NCBI GenBank assembly: GCA_021770825.1
Contig: JAETQD010000005.1
Location: 62,001 to 126,000, forward strand
Source: Clostridium sp.
Lineage (GTDB): Bacteria; Bacillota; Clostridia; Lachnospirales; Lachnospiraceae
Direction: 5' to 3'
Length of the DNA stretch: 64,000 nucleotides
The notes under the pieces are model-generated. The model worked only from the letters and a program-made list of their open reading frames with translations, was not told where the DNA came from and did not search any database. The position numbers and the translations under genes are program-made. Below are positions 52,756-60,498 of the stretch, in pieces (position 1 is the first letter of the stretch; each line of letters opens with the position of its first letter).

Positions 52756-53722
52756 TGGTCACAGCCCCCTTTCCTGCAGTCTGGGTTTTCTTGGGCTTGA
52801 TATACTGGGAACGGATCCTTGGATCCACAAAGGCATACAGAATATCAATAATCAGATTGACAATGGAGGTGGAGAATGCTATTAACAGTACTCCGCCCTG
52901 AACAATCGGATAGTTTTGCAGTTTGATGGCGTCTACCATGAGCTTTCCGATCCCGGCAATGGAGAATACGGTCTCTGCCATAACAGCACCGCCCATCAGA
53001 CGTCCGAACTGGAGACCTGCAACGGTGATAATAGGAATCAGAGCGTTGGGAAGCGCATGACGGAGAATGACAAAAATTTCTTTCTGGCCTTTCGCCCGGG
53101 CTGTACGGATATAGTCCTGACGCACCACCTCCAGCATACTGGAACGGGTCATCCGCATGATGGTGGCAGTTGAGTTCATCCCCAGGGAAATAATGGGGAG
53201 AATCCAATGTAATGGGGTAGATAAGCCTGAAGGCGGAAGTATTTTCCAGTTGACTGCGAAAATAATAATTAACATCAGAGCCAGCCAGAAGTTGGGAATG
53301 GATACTCCCAGAAGAGAGAAAGAGGTGGCCAGATTATCAAAAATGGAATACTGTTTTGTGGCTGAGATGATTCCCATGGTCACGCCAAAGCACAGGGACA
53401 GTAAAACACCGGCTCCCGCCAGCTTGACGGTGGTTGGGAAACGATCCAGAAGTTCCTCTGTCACTGGACGTTTGGTGGAATAAGAAGTTCCCAAATCACC
53501 ATGAAGAACTCCTTCCATATAATTGATATACTGGACCAGATACGGTTCGTTTAATTTCAGGTCATTCCGGAGCTGTTCCTTCTGTTCGATGGTGGCGCTG
53601 TCACCAAGCAGCATGTCCGCTGCATCACCGGGAGTAAAATACATCATGGTAAAGATAATCAGAGAAACGCCCAACAGAACCGGAATCATCATAAGAATAC
53701 GTTTTCCGATAAAACGAAGCAA
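52748..53722 (-). CDS. ABC transporter permease (DppB/OppB type)
   Basis: 324 residues. N-terminal helix MLRFIGKRILMMIPVLLGVSLIIFTMMYFTPGD, and the coupling loop DYIRTARAKGQKEIFVILRHALPNALIPIITVAGLQFGRLMGGAV. Start is TTG 53722 with AAAGGAG upstream. A short hairpin (CCCGG/CCGGG, 53760-53775) between it and the binding-protein gene may lower downstream expression, as is common in such operons. Confidence 0.93.
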   Translation of the reverse strand: MLRFIGKRILMMIPVLLGVSLIIFTMMYFTPGDAADMLLGDSATIEQKEQLRNDLKLNEPYLVQYINYMEGVLHGDLGTSYSTKRPVTEELLDRFPTTVKLAGAGVLLSLCFGVTMGIISATKQYSIFDNLATSFSLLGVSIPNFWLALMLIIIFAVNWKILPPSGLSTPLHWILPIISLGMNSTATIMRMTRSSMLEVVRQDYIRTARAKGQKEIFVILRHALPNALIPIITVAGLQFGRLMGGAVMAETVFSIAGIGKLMVDAIKLQNYPIVQGGVLLIAFSTSIVNLIIDILYAFVDPRIRSQYIKPKKTQTAGKGAVTNA

Positions 53723-53803
53723 TTTTGCAACTCCTTTCTTCCAATTAGAATGGATGCGCCCCGGTTAAAACCGGGACACATCAAGAAGATTTATGGGGTG
53801 TGC

Positions 53804-55354
53804 TTATTCAGCTACACTGATTTTTTCCATTTCAAGATAGTTCATGGCATCAAATTCAAAGCCTTCAACCTTATCAGAAAGTGCATAGATCGTCTTTTTA
53901 AATGCGATCGGAAGACTCCATTTTGCTTCCCACAGATAATCGCAGATTTCGTTGTAGGCGGCAGCACGTTCATCCACATCGTAGATGGCCTTGGCATCTG
54001 CCAGCATCTGGTCCAGTTCAGCATTGTTGGAATTTAAACGGTCACCGAAAGCAGAGTCATAGATGATCAGTGTGCTGGCGGGGTCAGAGGCGCTTCCGTT
54101 ACGGATACCAACCTGAAGGGTGTTGCCCTGGGCCAGGTAAGCCGCTACCTCGGCAGTAGAAACATTGGTTTCCACTCCAATTTGCTTCCACATGTTCTGG
54201 ATGGCTTCTGTAATTCTCTGCATTTCTTCCAGAGGCTGTACAACAAAATTGATGGTCAGGCCGTCTGCATATCCTGCTTCTGCCAGTAATTCCTTGGCTT
54301 TTTCCACATCATAAAGGTTGGGATCGTAGGTTTTGGCACCTAAGAGTGTTGTAGGCATGATGCTGTCAGCTACCGTTGCGGTTCCCTTATATACTGCCGT
54401 GACAATGGATTCACGGTCAATAGCGGATACCAGAGCTTGGCGGACACGGATATCGGATAAAACAGGATCCTGCATATTAAAGGTAACGGTGGTGTACTGG
54501 TAACCGGTTCCCATTTCCACATGGAGCCCTTCTGCCTCCTCCAGACGTGCTACCTCACTGGCCAGAACATTTAAGCAGATGTCCGCATTTCCGGTTTCCA
54601 TCTCGATTACACGGTTTGCAGATTCAGTGATGATCTTAAATACGATATTGGGAGTCTTCGGGGCCTCTCCCCAGTAGTCCTCATTGGCAACCAGGCGGAG
54701 TTCAGTTCCGGTCTGCCATTCAGCAAGCTTATAAGGACCTGTACCCACAGGGGCATGGCCGTAGGCATCTTCTCCAAGTTCTTCCACAGCACGCTTGCAG
54801 ACAATACCGCCGCGCTGGCCGTTTAAGGTGTCATAAATGGATGCATCCGGGGATTTTAACTTGATTTCAACGGTTAAGTCATCAATAGCTTTCGTATTTT
54901 CCCCATCAAAGGATTTAAAAGTGGAGGAGCTTCCGGGATTGGTGCAGGCACGTGCGATAGTGTAACGGACGTCCTCAGCAGTGAGTGTATCTCCATTGTG
55001 GAACTTGACGCCTTCACGGAGATAGAATCGGAAGGTGGTATCGTCAATCTGTTCCCATTTTTCGGCAAGGGCAGGTACCGGGGATTTATTTTCGTCCAGA
55101 GTAATCAGGGTGTCATAAATCTGAACGGTTACTGCTCCGCAGGACATTTTTCCCTGAGCCTGAGGGTCTAAAGTTGTGGGCTCTTCCCAGTGGGCGATAG
55201 TCAGCGTATCTTTGTAGGTGGGCTCACTGCTGGCACCGGACGTTTCCGCAGGGCTTTCCGGGCTGCTTTTTTGTCCGCATCCTGCTGCCAGAAGTGAAGT
55301 CATGGTCAAAGCGAGAAACAGAGACATGATACGGGCTGTTTTCCTTTTTTTCAT
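53804..55354 (-). CDS. Lipoprotein substrate-binding protein, peptide/nickel (SBP_bac_5) family
   Basis: 516 residues. Signal peptide with lipobox LLAAGCGQKSS, then a Ser/Glu linker and the family-5 solute-binding fold (LTIAHWEEPTTLDPQAQGKMSC, WEQIDDTTFRFYLREGVKFHNGDTLTAEDV, TGPYKLAEWQTGTELRLVANEDYWG). Family members bind peptides, nickel chelates, opines, glutathione or other amides, so the ligand cannot be read from sequence. AAGGAGG lies before ATG 55354. It heads the transporter part of the operon. Confidence 0.94.
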   Translation of the reverse strand: MKKRKTARIMSLFLALTMTSLLAAGCGQKSSPESPAETSGASSEPTYKDTLTIAHWEEPTTLDPQAQGKMSCGAVTVQIYDTLITLDENKSPVPALAEKWEQIDDTTFRFYLREGVKFHNGDTLTAEDVRYTIARACTNPGSSSTFKSFDGENTKAIDDLTVEIKLKSPDASIYDTLNGQRGGIVCKRAVEELGEDAYGHAPVGTGPYKLAEWQTGTELRLVANEDYWGEAPKTPNIVFKIITESANRVIEMETGNADICLNVLASEVARLEEAEGLHVEMGTGYQYTTVTFNMQDPVLSDIRVRQALVSAIDRESIVTAVYKGTATVADSIMPTTLLGAKTYDPNLYDVEKAKELLAEAGYADGLTINFVVQPLEEMQRITEAIQNMWKQIGVETNVSTAEVAAYLAQGNTLQVGIRNGSASDPASTLIIYDSAFGDRLNSNNAELDQMLADAKAIYDVDERAAAYNEICDYLWEAKWSLPIAFKKTIYALSDKVEGFEFDAMNYLEMEKISVAE

Positions 55355-55394
55355 AGGTAGATATCCTCCTTTTTATGATCGGTCTTATGGCCGT

Positions 55395-56063
55395 TTATTT
55401 ATTGAACTTCCTCAATTCTGTAATGGTATCCGCCAGTCCGACGGTGAAGAGCTGGTCCACGTTCCATAAAGGATCACCGCCAGAGCGGAAGTGTTCTCTT
55501 AAGGTCAGCTCTCTGGCAACAGACTCCTCAGCTTTTTTCAGCGCTTCTTCATATCCATCCGGCGGCAGCACCACCACTCCGTCAGCATCACCGAACACGT
55601 AATCGCCGGGATTTACATGGGCTCCGGCACAGACAATAGGAATCTGGACTTCTCCGGTGGCTCCATAAATCATAGTAGTAACGGCGGAGATGCCGGTGCA
55701 GAAAACGGGCATGTCCAGCTTTTCAATAGCGCGGGAATCCGTTGCGGGGCCGTCAATGACGATTCCTGCCATGCCGCGGCTCTGAGCATAGGTTGCAACC
55801 ATTTCTCCGCAGCAGGCAAAGGTGTTGTCTCCGCAGCGGTCTACCACAATGACCGAGCCCTTCGGCGCATGCTTGATTCCGTAATAGAGGGCACAGGAAT
55901 CGCGTCCGGAAATCCGCACGGTGTAGGCAGGACCGATCATCCGGTTGTCGTCCCGGCGGATGGGTTTCACTTCCGGTTTCATATATCCCCCTCCGATATA
56001 ATGGCCAACCGTGGCAGGGTCTACTGCCAGAAAGCGTTTGATGAGCGCCTCATCCATTTTCAT
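55395..56063 (-). CDS. RraA/HMG-CHA aldolase-like protein
   Basis: 222 residues of the RraA fold: YGIKHAPKGSVIVVDRCGDNTFACCGEMVATYAQSRGMAGIVIDG, then PVFCTGIS and GDYVFGDADGVVVLPP. In active HMG/CHA aldolases the motif is DGxxRD; here it reads DGPATD (Asp104 to Asp109), with Thr in place of the catalytic Arg. It may be a lyase for another substrate or a non-catalytic member. AAAGGAG lies upstream of ATG 56063. First gene of the long minus-strand operon, divergent from the creatininase and amidase genes. Confidence 0.85.
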   Translation of the reverse strand: MKMDEALIKRFLAVDPATVGHYIGGGYMKPEVKPIRRDDNRMIGPAYTVRISGRDSCALYYGIKHAPKGSVIVVDRCGDNTFACCGEMVATYAQSRGMAGIVIDGPATDSRAIEKLDMPVFCTGISAVTTMIYGATGEVQIPIVCAGAHVNPGDYVFGDADGVVVLPPDGYEEALKKAEESVARELTLREHFRSGGDPLWNVDQLFTVGLADTITELRKFNK

Positions 56064-56147
56064 GTTATACAGCTCCTTTCATTTTTAAGTTTTAAATTTA
56101 TGAATTGACAGTTGCAGATATGAGATGTAATATACTAATATATTAAC

Positions 56148-56176
56148 ATAATACTATTATTTGCGGGATTTGACAA
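56148..56176 (-). promoter_or_regulatory. Promoter of the RraA-ABC-gcvPAB operon in the divergent control region
   Basis: On the minus strand TTGTCA (56171-56176), 17-base spacer, TATTAT (56148-56153). The plus strand carries TTGACA at 56170-56175, overlapping it, which may belong to the divergent promoter, though its -10 is unclear. The very AT-rich surroundings (56100-56230) include TAATATATTA. Confidence 0.6.
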
Positions 56177-56288
56177 TAATTAAATGAAAAATTTTCAAGA
56201 TTTTTTCAAAATAATGTTACAAATTCCGTTTTAAAACCAAGATTATTGGCAAATTATGCCCTCAATCATAAGAAAAGGAGGAATGGAA

Positions 56289-57035
56289 ATGGAAGGAACA
56301 AAGTGGATCAAGCTGATGAGCACAACAGAATTTGCAGAGAAGAAGACGGAATGTGACACAGTCATCATTCCCGTTGGGGCTACGGAAGGCTATGGCCCCC
56401 ATCTGCCTATGGGATCTGACATTCTGGTGGCGCAGAAAATTGCAGAATTGACAGCAGAGAAGGTCAACGCAATGATCGGGCCCTCCCTGGAAGTCGGAGA
56501 ATCCTATTCTCTGGGAAATTTCCCGGGAACCATATGTATCCGGCCGGAAACATGGACACTGGTTTTCCATGATATTATGGAATCTCTGGTGAAATGGGGA
56601 TTTAAGAATTTCATGATAATCAATGGTCATGCAGGAAATGTCCCGCTGATTGGTCATGTGATTCGCAAAATGCAGGATGAATACGGAATTAAAGGCGCTC
56701 AGATCGACTGGTGGCGGTTTACACAGGCGAAAGGAGTTGGAATCCTGGAGAACACCGGATGGATGGCCCATGGACATGCCAGTGAATGCGGCACTTCTGT
56801 ACTTCTTTATTTATATCCGGAATATGTGGATATGGAAAAAGCAGGGAATGCCGGGCCTGCCCGTGAAGGCTTTGTGCGGGATTCGGATATTGTCACCTAT
56901 GTGCCCTTTAATAAGACAGCTCCAAAGGCACTGCTTGGGGATGCTACAATAGGAACTGCCGAAAAGGGAGAAAAAATTGTGGAACGATGTGTGGACAGGA
57001 TTGTGGAATATATGAAATCAGAGTTTGAGTGTTAA
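56289..57035 (+). CDS. Creatininase-family amidohydrolase (second copy)
   Basis: 248 residues. VGATEGYGPHLPMGSD keeps Glu33 and Asp44 but has Tyr35 where the family has a metal-binding His; INGHAGNV gives His113 and HGHASECGTS His163 and Glu166. The altered metal site may mean one metal ion or a different substrate. AAGGAGG is seven bases before ATG 56289 and only one base from the earlier ATG 56283, so 56289 is chosen. The nitrilase-like gene follows after 10 nt. Probably cuts an amide imported by the divergent transporter. Confidence 0.84.
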   Translation: MEGTKWIKLMSTTEFAEKKTECDTVIIPVGATEGYGPHLPMGSDILVAQKIAELTAEKVNAMIGPSLEVGESYSLGNFPGTICIRPETWTLVFHDIMESLVKWGFKNFMIINGHAGNVPLIGHVIRKMQDEYGIKGAQIDWWRFTQAKGVGILENTGWMAHGHASECGTSVLLYLYPEYVDMEKAGNAGPAREGFVRDSDIVTYVPFNKTAPKALLGDATIGTAEKGEKIVERCVDRIVEYMKSEFEC

Positions 57036-57045
57036 GGAGGTTAAT

Positions 57046-57882
57046 ATGAAACAGAATTATCTTGCGGGTGTGGTCCAATTGGATCCAAGGGAAAATTATG
57101 AAGAGAATTTAAAGGCAGCAGAGGAGCTGATTGAAGTGGGAGCAGCCCGCGGTGCCAAGCTTCTGGTTCTGCCAGAGGTATGGACGTACCAGGGGCCCAC
57201 TCCCATTGAACATGCGGAGGACATTCCTGGGGGGAAATGCTTTGAAATGTTGTCCCGTCTGGCTGCCAAGCATAAAATCTGGATCCATGGCGGCAGCATT
57301 ACCGAACGGATTCCGGGAGATTCCGTAAAAACATACAACACCACCATGATTATTACACCAGAGGGAACCCTGGCTGCAAAATACAGAAAGGTGCATACTT
57401 TTGATGTGGACGTGGAAGGTGCAGGTTCCTACCGTGAGTCTGACCGTAAGAGAGCAGGGGAAGAGGTTGTCACCTGTGATATGGGAGATATGGGAAAGCT
57501 GGGCCTTTCTATCTGCTATGATGTGCGTTTCCCGGAGTTATTCCGTCTCCAGGCTTTGGATGGCGCCGATATCTTAACTCTGCCGGCTGCTTTCCTTCTT
57601 ATGACGGGAAAAGACCACTGGGAGCCGCTGATCCGTGCCCGTGCCATTGAAAATGGATGCTATATGCTGGCATGCGGACAATGTGGGAAAAAAACCAGCG
57701 CTCATATGTATGGGCATTCTATGATCGTGGATCCCTGGGGACGGGTTATTGCCATGGCAGGCGAAGAGCCTGGTATTGCAGTGGCAGAAATTGATTTTTC
57801 CTATCTGGAGAAGGCAAGGAACCAGCTCTATACGCTGCAGAATCGAAGGGAAAATGTTTATACCTTAAAAAGAGCTTATTAG
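57046..57882 (+). CDS. Carbon-nitrogen hydrolase, Nit1/omega-amidase type
   Basis: 278 residues of the nitrilase superfamily with the Glu-Lys-Cys triad: Glu44 (VLPEVW), Lys115 (YRKVHTFDVDVEGAG) and Cys157 (SICYDVRFPEL). The pattern YRKVHxFDVD and YGHSMIVDPWGRV is closest to Nit1-type deaminated glutathione amidases and related omega-amidases rather than nitrilases. It should release ammonia from an amide side chain or N-carbamoyl group. ATG 57046 follows AAGGAGG. Pairs with the creatininase-like gene in one transcript. Confidence 0.9.
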   Translation: MKQNYLAGVVQLDPRENYEENLKAAEELIEVGAARGAKLLVLPEVWTYQGPTPIEHAEDIPGGKCFEMLSRLAAKHKIWIHGGSITERIPGDSVKTYNTTMIITPEGTLAAKYRKVHTFDVDVEGAGSYRESDRKRAGEEVVTCDMGDMGKLGLSICYDVRFPELFRLQALDGADILTLPAAFLLMTGKDHWEPLIRARAIENGCYMLACGQCGKKTSAHMYGHSMIVDPWGRVIAMAGEEPGIAVAEIDFSYLEKARNQLYTLQNRRENVYTLKRAY

Positions 57883-57907
57883 GGCAAAGCAGCTAGGGAG
57901 GTTTCGC

Positions 57908-57937
57908 TTGACATGAATGGAAATTGCGTTGTAAGAT
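57908..57937 (+). promoter_or_regulatory. Promoter of the second gntR gene
   Basis: TTGACA (57908-57913), 18-base spacer, TAAGAT (57932-57937), downstream of the amidase gene. Confidence 0.55.
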
Positions 57938-57951
57938 AACTAATAGGCCTG

Positions 57952-57968
57952 TTGGAAATAATTTCCAA
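57952..57968 (+). promoter_or_regulatory. Palindromic operator candidate TTGGAAATAATTTCCAA
   Basis: Perfect 8-base arms TTGGAAAT / ATTTCCAA around one central A, placed in the leader of the second gntR gene about 15 bases after its -10. Likely an autoregulatory site. Confidence 0.6.
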
Positions 57969-58011
57969 TGGCATGTTTAAGTACTTTGAGGAAGGAATTC
58001 TGGGAAATAGA

Positions 58012-58704
58012 ATGGCAGTAAGAGGGACAGATGTATATGGCATCCTTAAAAATAAGATCGTAAGTCTGGAATTCTATCCAGGTCAGATACTCAAGGAATC
58101 TTCCCTGGTGGAACAGCTTCAGGTCAGCAGAACCCCTGTGAGGGAGGCGTTGATTCTCCTGGCAAATGAGAAGCTGGTGGAAATCTACCCGCAGCGGGGT
58201 ACCTATGTTTCCAAAATCGACATTGAATATGTACGTCAGTTAATGAAAATGCGGCACGTGATTGAATTGGATATTTTCCTTGAATTGTGCAGGAAAAAAC
58301 CGCAGATTCAGAAAAATTTTATTGAAAATATGTTTTCTCTTTCACTGGCAATTCAGGATAAGAACATTGCGGACTACCTGAGAATTGACGGCGAATTTCA
58401 CCGCATGCTCTTTTCCTGTGCCGGTTATCCGGTAATTTGGGATAAGTTATGCCGCTCCCATCACACCCGGTACAGGCTTTTGGACATTTCATCGTTTAAT
58501 GAAAAAATGCAGGATACCTATGATGAACATAAGAAAATTCTGGACTGTATTGTAAACGGAGACGAGCAGGGGCTTAAAGATACCATGGAACGGCACAATG
58601 ACCCCAATATTGCAAGACAGAAAAAACTTATGGAGATGTACCCGGATTATTTTGGAAGTCTGAATACCCTGCAGAACCAGCGTCCGGAGCTTGCTGTTCT
58701 GTAA
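58012..58704 (+). CDS. GntR-family (FCD type) transcriptional regulator, second copy
   Basis: 230 residues: VYGILKNKIVSLEFYPGQILKESSLVEQLQVSRTPVREALILLANEKLVEIYPQRGTYVSKI is the winged helix, followed by the all-helical ligand domain with metal-site-like IDGEFHRMLF and TYDEHKKILDCI. It is likely the regulator of the amidase genes and the divergent transporter operon. Earlier starts (TTG 57952, ATG 57973) are possible; the domain begins after 58012. Confidence 0.88.
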   Translation: MAVRGTDVYGILKNKIVSLEFYPGQILKESSLVEQLQVSRTPVREALILLANEKLVEIYPQRGTYVSKIDIEYVRQLMKMRHVIELDIFLELCRKKPQIQKNFIENMFSLSLAIQDKNIADYLRIDGEFHRMLFSCAGYPVIWDKLCRSHHTRYRLLDISSFNEKMQDTYDEHKKILDCIVNGDEQGLKDTMERHNDPNIARQKKLMEMYPDYFGSLNTLQNQRPELAVL

Positions 58705-58724
58705 GAAAACAGAAAAGAAGGAAC

Positions 58725-58758
58725 AAAGCAGAGAATCTATGGATTTTCTGCTTTTTTT
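58725..58758 (+). terminator. Terminator after the second gntR gene
   Basis: AAAGCAGA and TCTGCTTT form the outer stem (with AATC/GATT inside) followed by a long T-tract. Confidence 0.85.
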
Positions 58759-58845
58759 GTGATATCATTAACAGGAAAAACCGGGACAAAAAGCGGCCCG
58801 GGGCTTTAGACATATATTATTATATGAATCCGAGAGGAGCAACGT

Positions 58846-60228
58846 ATGTATCACATAGATTTTAAAAAGCCGAACCATGTCCATTTTATCGGCATTGGCG
58901 GCATCAGTATGAGCGGTCTGGCGGAGATACTTCTGGAGCGAGGTTTTACAGTTTCCGGCTCCGACTCCCATGAGTCAGAGCTGACAGAAAAGCTTAAAAC
59001 CCATGGAGCAGAGATCTTTTACGGCCAGCGGGCAGAGAATATTATAGAAGGAATTGACGTGGTGGTGTACACGGCAGCGGTCCATGCGGACAATCCGGAG
59101 TTTGCGGAGGCCGTAAAACGGGGGCTTCCGATTCTCACAAGGGCTGAGCTTCTGGGTCAGATTATGAGAAATTACGGCCAGTCCATTGCTGTGGCCGGAA
59201 CCCATGGTAAGACCACAACCACGTCCATGTTATCGGAAATTCTCATGGATGCGAAATTGGATCCGACGATTTCTGTCGGCGGAATGCTGGATGCCATCGG
59301 CGGAAATATCCGGGTAGGCGGCCCTGAGCTTTTTGTGACAGAGGCCTGTGAATACACCAACAGCTTCTTATCCTTTTTTCCCACCATGGAGCTTATTTTG
59401 AACATAGAGGCAGATCATCTGGATTTCTTTAAGGATATTGATGATATCCGTCATTCCTTCCGGCGGTTTGTGGAAATTCTTCCGGAGGACGGAGTACTGA
59501 TTATCAACAGCGATATTAAAGATTATGAGGAAATCTTTCAGGGAATCCCGTGCCGCGTGATCACAGTGGGAAGTGATGCGAAAAAGAGCCATTACAGCGC
59601 AGCAGATATTACCTTCGATCACGATGCCTGTGCTTCTTTCACGCTTTTGGTGGATGGAGTTGAGACAGACAGGATTGCCCTTGGAGTGCCCGGTGTCCAT
59701 AACGTATATAACTCCTTGGCAGCCATCGCAGCCGCCCATGAGCTGGGAATTGAAAATGAGCAGATTAAGGCAGGACTGCTGGCGTTTGCCGGAACCCATC
59801 GCCGGTTTGAGAAAAAGGGCGAGCTTCGGGGAATTACGATCATTGACGACTACGCCCATCATCCCCAGGAAATTGCGGCGACGCTGTCAACGGCACAGAA
59901 TTATCCCCATAAGGAGGTATGGTGTGTCTTCCAGCCTCATACTTACACAAGAACCAAGGCACTTATGGATGATTTTGCCAGGGCGCTTTCCATGGCAGAT
60001 CATGTGGTCCTGGCAGACATCTATGCAGCAAGGGAGACGGATACTCTGGGGATTAGTTCCGGGACGCTGGCAGAAAAGATAGCTGCTTTGGGGACAGATG
60101 CCTATTATTTCCACAGCTTTGAGGAAATTGAAAAATTTCTTTTGGAGAAATGTGTCAACGGCGATTTGTTGATAACTATGGGGGCCGGAGACATTGTAAA
60201 AGTAGGGGAAAAGCTGCTGGAACAGTAA
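58846..60228 (+). CDS. murC: UDP-N-acetylmuramate--L-alanine ligase
   Basis: 460 residues. Mur ligase hallmarks: VHFIGIGGISMSGLAEIL, the P-loop VAGTHGKTTTTSMLSEIL, ACEYTNSFLSFFPTMELILNIEADHLDFF, and DDYAHHPQEIAATL. It adds the first amino acid to UDP-MurNAc in peptidoglycan synthesis. ATG 58846 has GAGGAG upstream. It stands alone rather than in a mur cluster; a terminator formed partly by DnaA-box sequence follows. Confidence 0.96.
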   Translation: MYHIDFKKPNHVHFIGIGGISMSGLAEILLERGFTVSGSDSHESELTEKLKTHGAEIFYGQRAENIIEGIDVVVYTAAVHADNPEFAEAVKRGLPILTRAELLGQIMRNYGQSIAVAGTHGKTTTTSMLSEILMDAKLDPTISVGGMLDAIGGNIRVGGPELFVTEACEYTNSFLSFFPTMELILNIEADHLDFFKDIDDIRHSFRRFVEILPEDGVLIINSDIKDYEEIFQGIPCRVITVGSDAKKSHYSAADITFDHDACASFTLLVDGVETDRIALGVPGVHNVYNSLAAIAAAHELGIENEQIKAGLLAFAGTHRRFEKKGELRGITIIDDYAHHPQEIAATLSTAQNYPHKEVWCVFQPHTYTRTKALMDDFARALSMADHVVLADIYAARETDTLGISSGTLAEKIAALGTDAYYFHSFEEIEKFLLEKCVNGDLLITMGAGDIVKVGEKLLEQ

Positions 60229-60229
60229 G

Positions 60230-60247
60230 TTATCCACATTATCCACA
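60230..60247 (+). repeat. Two abutting DnaA boxes after murC
   Basis: TTATCCACA at 60230-60238 and again at 60239-60247, with no base between. Both match the DnaA-box consensus perfectly. The second also forms the left arm of the murC terminator. Confidence 0.88.
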
Positions 60248-60289
60248 TAGTTTTCAACAGTTATCTGACGAAAGCTATGTGGATTTTTT
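60241..60289 (+). terminator. Terminator after murC
   Basis: ATCCACATAG-TTTTC (60241-60255) pairs with GAAAG-CTATGTGGAT (60270-60284), then TTTTT. The stem overlaps a DnaA box. Confidence 0.8.
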
Positions 60290-60385
60290 GATTTACATAA
60301 CTGAAATCCCATAAATGGGGAAAACCTTGGAAATAAAAGGCATTCGACAGGATTCGTGGAGTTTTTTCCTTTTTATGTCACATAT

Positions 60386-60429
60386 TTATCCACGTTATCC
60401 ACATTATCCACAATGAGAATTGTGGATGA
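60386..60429 (+). repeat. Cluster of four DnaA boxes upstream of the dnaD-like gene
   Basis: Head-to-tail TTATCCACG (60386-60394), TTATCCACA (60395-60403) and TTATCCACA (60404-60412) with no spacers, then an inverted copy TGTGGATGA (60421-60429). The last direct and inverted boxes form the palindrome ATCCACAAT-N4-ATTGTGGAT. The cluster ends about 70 bases before the gene start. Confidence 0.9.
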
Positions 60430-60458
60430 TTCCGGCTATTTCATTTTCCGGAAACCTG

Positions 60459-60467
60459 TGTTATGAT
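60459..60467 (+). promoter_or_regulatory. Extended -10 promoter of the dnaD-like gene
   Basis: TG-T-TATGAT (60459-60467), with a weak TTTCAT 17 bases upstream (60439-60444). The DnaA-box cluster lies directly upstream, where DnaA could control it. Confidence 0.5.
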
Positions 60468-60498
60468 GGGGACAGGAAGGAAATTAAGGTGAGGAAAG

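Noticed and set aside
60229-60498. Chromosomal origin oriC
   Set aside because: DnaA boxes are clear, but dnaA and dnaN are not here and no long AT-rich unwinding stretch with GATC-like or trio elements was seen; a regulatory cluster is the simpler reading.
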